Shown one piece after another: positions 61,979 to 64,000 of a DNA stretch of 64,000 nucleotides. The stretch lies in assembly GCF_020085105.1 (NCBI RefSeq), contig NC_058063.1:8645422-8709421 (forward strand), in the 5' to 3' direction. The first letter of the stretch is position 1, and every line of letters starts with the position of its first letter. The translations under genes and the position numbers were made by a program. The stretch comes from Siniperca chuatsi. Taxonomy: Eukaryota; Chordata; Actinopteri; Centrarchiformes; Sinipercidae. The notes under the pieces are model-generated. The model was not told the origin of the DNA and did not search any database. It worked only from the letters and a program-made list of their open reading frames with translations.

Positions 61979-62152
61979 TCAGCCGACAGGACAACCAGGC
62001 AGTCTGAAGGCATCTGGTACAGGACTGTCAAGCTTACAGATAATTTTATATATCCCTTTCTTCCAGCAGGGGTCGCTGTCTCTCCCAGTCCAAATGGCAG
62101 AATAAAACTCCCTCAGAGCCACCTCCGAAACCTCGATAAACCTCTCTGGGAC
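61979..62152 (-). CDS. Probable 3'-terminal coding exon of an unidentified minus-strand gene
   Basis: The acceptor TTTCTGTCTGCAG ends at 62153. From 62152 the phase-0 frame is open for 57 codons: VPERFIEVSEVALREFYSAI, then WTGRDSDPCWKKGIYKIICK, then LDSPVPDAFRLPGCPVG and a TGA at 61981-61979. Helix-like periodicity and balanced use of Trp, Cys, Lys and Glu look like real protein, unlike the other open frames here. There is no internal Met, consistent with a last exon. Upstream exons were not found before 64000 and may lie beyond the window. I do not recognise the family. The opposite strand is also open for 84 codons (61916-62170), which weakens the case. Confidence 0.45.
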   Translation of the reverse strand, partial: VPERFIEVSEVALREFYSAIWTGRDSDPCWKKGIYKIICKLDSPVPDAFRLPGCPVG

Positions 62153-63198
62153 CTGCAGACAGAAATCTGAATGTCAAAAGATAAAATACTTCAAGGTCTA
62201 CAGAATTAGGGCTTTAAAAGTCTGGACGTACTTGGAAATGAGCTCAAATTCACATAAAAAAGCCCAAGAGTTGAATGGTTGAAATTGTGCCCCCTGTCAG
62301 CTCTACCATAATTCACACAAACTATACCTACAAGCAAAATGCTGTATAAATGCTGTACTAAAATGATCTTATTATAACAAGAACAATTTGTCATTACAAT
62401 GAAAATGAAATGAAAAGTTTCATACAGCTACTATAATGAGAAAAAGATCCAGTCAAAGCCTAGAGAAGACATTGTAGTCTGTTGTATAGAACTGTGTGTG
62501 TGTGATTGAGAGAAGCCCATTAATATGTATGTAGTTCTACCATTGGTCTGCTTTGTCCACACGGAAAATAATCCTCTGTAGAATACACACAGACACTGTA
62601 CATTAATCCAGGACTAGGACGTCTTTCCATCCAGCCTTTTGTGGCCCCTTTAGCTGGTGAATAAGATATAACACTACTTCAGATTCTTTTCTTCGTTACA
62701 GCCTCACCCCTTTCTAAAATCTTGTATTCAAAGCCATATTGTGCTCAATAGTTGTGCTCATAAAAGCAGATTCTCCACGCATCTCATTCAAAGCATGAAA
62801 TAAAATCAATTACCATATCATTAATAAAATCAACTTGTAAACAAGTCTTTTTCATTTCTCCAGTATAGGCTCTTCTCTTTGACTCAATCTTTTTTTCTCC
62901 TTATAATAACACCCTACATAAGTTTATGTAACTTATTGGGTTTATTCATAGTTACTTATCTGTTATCATAAGTTAATGAGTGAAGTTAAAATAAGTCATT
63001 ATAACATAAATCTGTCTTGCTAAAATCGAGAAAAAGACAAGATATTATAATGAGAAAAGGGGTAGGTTAAGATGAGAAACTGAGCAGAAGAACGTGTGTG
63101 TCAATGCAATCCACACATCTACCACTGTAAAATTACATCGTCGCCATTCAGACCAGGGGGATTTCTGCAGAATCACACCATATGTACTCTGTATTCAT
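62153..63198. other. Noncoding stretch left of the tRNA-Ile gene
   Basis: AT-rich, with no repeat or exon recognised. It is an intron if the terminal exon at 61979-62152 is real. Confidence 0.4.
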
Positions 63199-63272
63199 GG
63201 CCGGTTAGCTCAGTTGGTTAGAGCGTGGTGCTAATAACGCCAAGGTCGCGGGTTCGATCCCCGTACGGGCCA
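63199..63272 (+). tRNA. tRNA-Ile, anticodon AAT
   Basis: A 74-nt tRNA identical, as far as I remember, to the human tRNA-Ile(AAT) consensus. The acceptor GGCCGGT faces ACGGGCC with the characteristic G5:G68 mismatch and an A discriminator. The A box is TAGCTCAGTTGG, the anticodon loop is CTAATAA and the B box is GGTTCGATCC. A TTTT terminator lies at 63279-63282. Position 34 A becomes inosine, reading AUU/AUC/AUA. Confidence 0.97.
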
Positions 63273-63477
63273 CGTTGCTTTTGAGGAAGTACGAGTTGGT
63301 GGAACTCTAATAATACTCATTACTCCGCGATGTATATGTAAATATGCCTGATTGGACTCAAATGCTATTACATTGCACGCAGGGGTCTTAATATTTAGCT
63401 TGAACTTGTTTCATTTCTAAAACGTCATTTACTCATTTGTTATAAAATCCCTTAATTATTGTTACGACAATTTCAAC

Positions 63478-63541
63478 CTCAGTTGGTTAGAGCGTGGTGC
63501 TAATAACGCCAAGGTCGCGGGATCGATCCTCGTACGGGCCA
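63478..63541 (+). pseudogene. 5'-truncated tRNA-Ile(AAT) copy
   Basis: The copy matches the 63199 gene from CTCAGTTGG to the terminal GGGCCA, but the first ten or so bases (5' acceptor strand and start of the D arm/A box) are replaced by unrelated AACC. It carries changes in the B box (GGATCGATCC, losing the invariant T54) and one in the T stem. Similarity continues about 12 bp into the 3' flank (CACGGTGATTTTGA against CACGTTGCTTTTGA). It cannot fold a complete acceptor stem. Confidence 0.88.
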
Positions 63542-64000
63542 CGGTGATTTTGAAACATTCACAAACAGCTTAACATTTCTCAATAATGATTTATTCAGCC
63601 AGAATTGTCCTATAGTCACATAGCAGGCAAAATTGCTTGTTTGTCCACTCACCATGTCAGAACATACCCCAGGAAATACAATATATGTGGCATCTGCGAG
63701 ACAAATGCGATTCCTGCCCCTTCATTTGCACATCGTGTACAACTCATTGTGTAGCAACTCCATTTTTTACACAGTTTGCCAAGAATGGGCTTTGTATATT
63801 ACAGTAGTTGAGAGACATACATATCAAGCAGACATAATTTAACTTAAATTTAACTAACTAATAATGATGCTTTAAGACAAGTGACAACCAAGCCTAGGGA
63901 GAATGAATGAAGGCAGCTTAAGTTTCCATTCAATGAACAGAATAGAAGTGAAGAAAAAAAGCTTTTGTGTATGTATGTGGAAATAAGTCCTCACAGCAGT
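63542..64000. other. Right edge of window, nothing recognised
   Basis: AT-rich sequence. The 63633-63842 open frame has no protein signature. Confidence 0.4.

Noticed and set aside
1..64000. CRISPR arrays, phage, operons or bacterial systems
   Set aside because: No evenly spaced identical repeats, no Shine-Dalgarno-led gene strings, and clear vertebrate exon-intron structure throughout.

Overview
The window looks like nuclear DNA of a ray-finned (teleost) fish, probably percomorph-like. The grounds are intron-containing vertebrate genes with GT-AG junctions, abundant (CA)n microsatellites, and many short dispersed repeats that I recognise as typical of teleost genomes. No bacterial, phage or CRISPR features were seen. 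Exon boundaries below were worked out by hand from splice signals, reading phase and remembered human protein sequences; no alignment was run.

From left to right: positions 1-2801 are intron 1 of plcb3 (minus strand), whose first coding exon lies at 2802-2900 with a GC-rich 5' region to about 3200. About 9.9 kb of repeat-rich intergenic DNA follows. ppp1r14b (plus strand) starts at 12818, has a 20.5-kb first intron, and ends at 33944 with a long 3' UTR to about 37050. brms1 (plus strand) has a CCAAT-rich promoter near 38.36-38.50 kb and ten exons to 43342. A repeat-rich stretch holds a decayed C2H2 zinc-finger sequence at 46.3-47.13 kb, broken by a small inserted repeat. A short coiled-coil gene of unknown identity lies on the minus strand at 49.83-50.61 kb. 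tRNA-Ser(GCT) at 52.86 kb overlaps the 3' end region of tmem179b (minus strand, 53173-57359). A probable 3'-terminal exon of an unidentified minus-strand gene lies at 61.98-62.15 kb. An intact tRNA-Ile(AAT) and a 5'-truncated copy lie at 63.2-63.54 kb.

In human, the orthologues of plcb3, ppp1r14b, brms1 and tmem179b all lie on chromosome 11q12-q13, and PLCB3 and PPP1R14B are also head to head there, so the window is a rearranged piece of that ancestral block. The genes do not form a pathway as a set. Two act in signalling: phospholipase C beta 3, which acts downstream of Gq, and a PKC-regulated inhibitor of protein phosphatase 1. brms1 belongs to the Sin3-HDAC repressor complex, and tmem179b is a four-pass membrane protein. 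I found no convincing new multi-gene system. The most interesting items are a stop-free 81-nt intron in brms1, a perfect 18-bp hairpin at the end of the zinc-finger relic, a start codon lying flush against a splice donor, an orphan terminal exon, and nested foldback elements.
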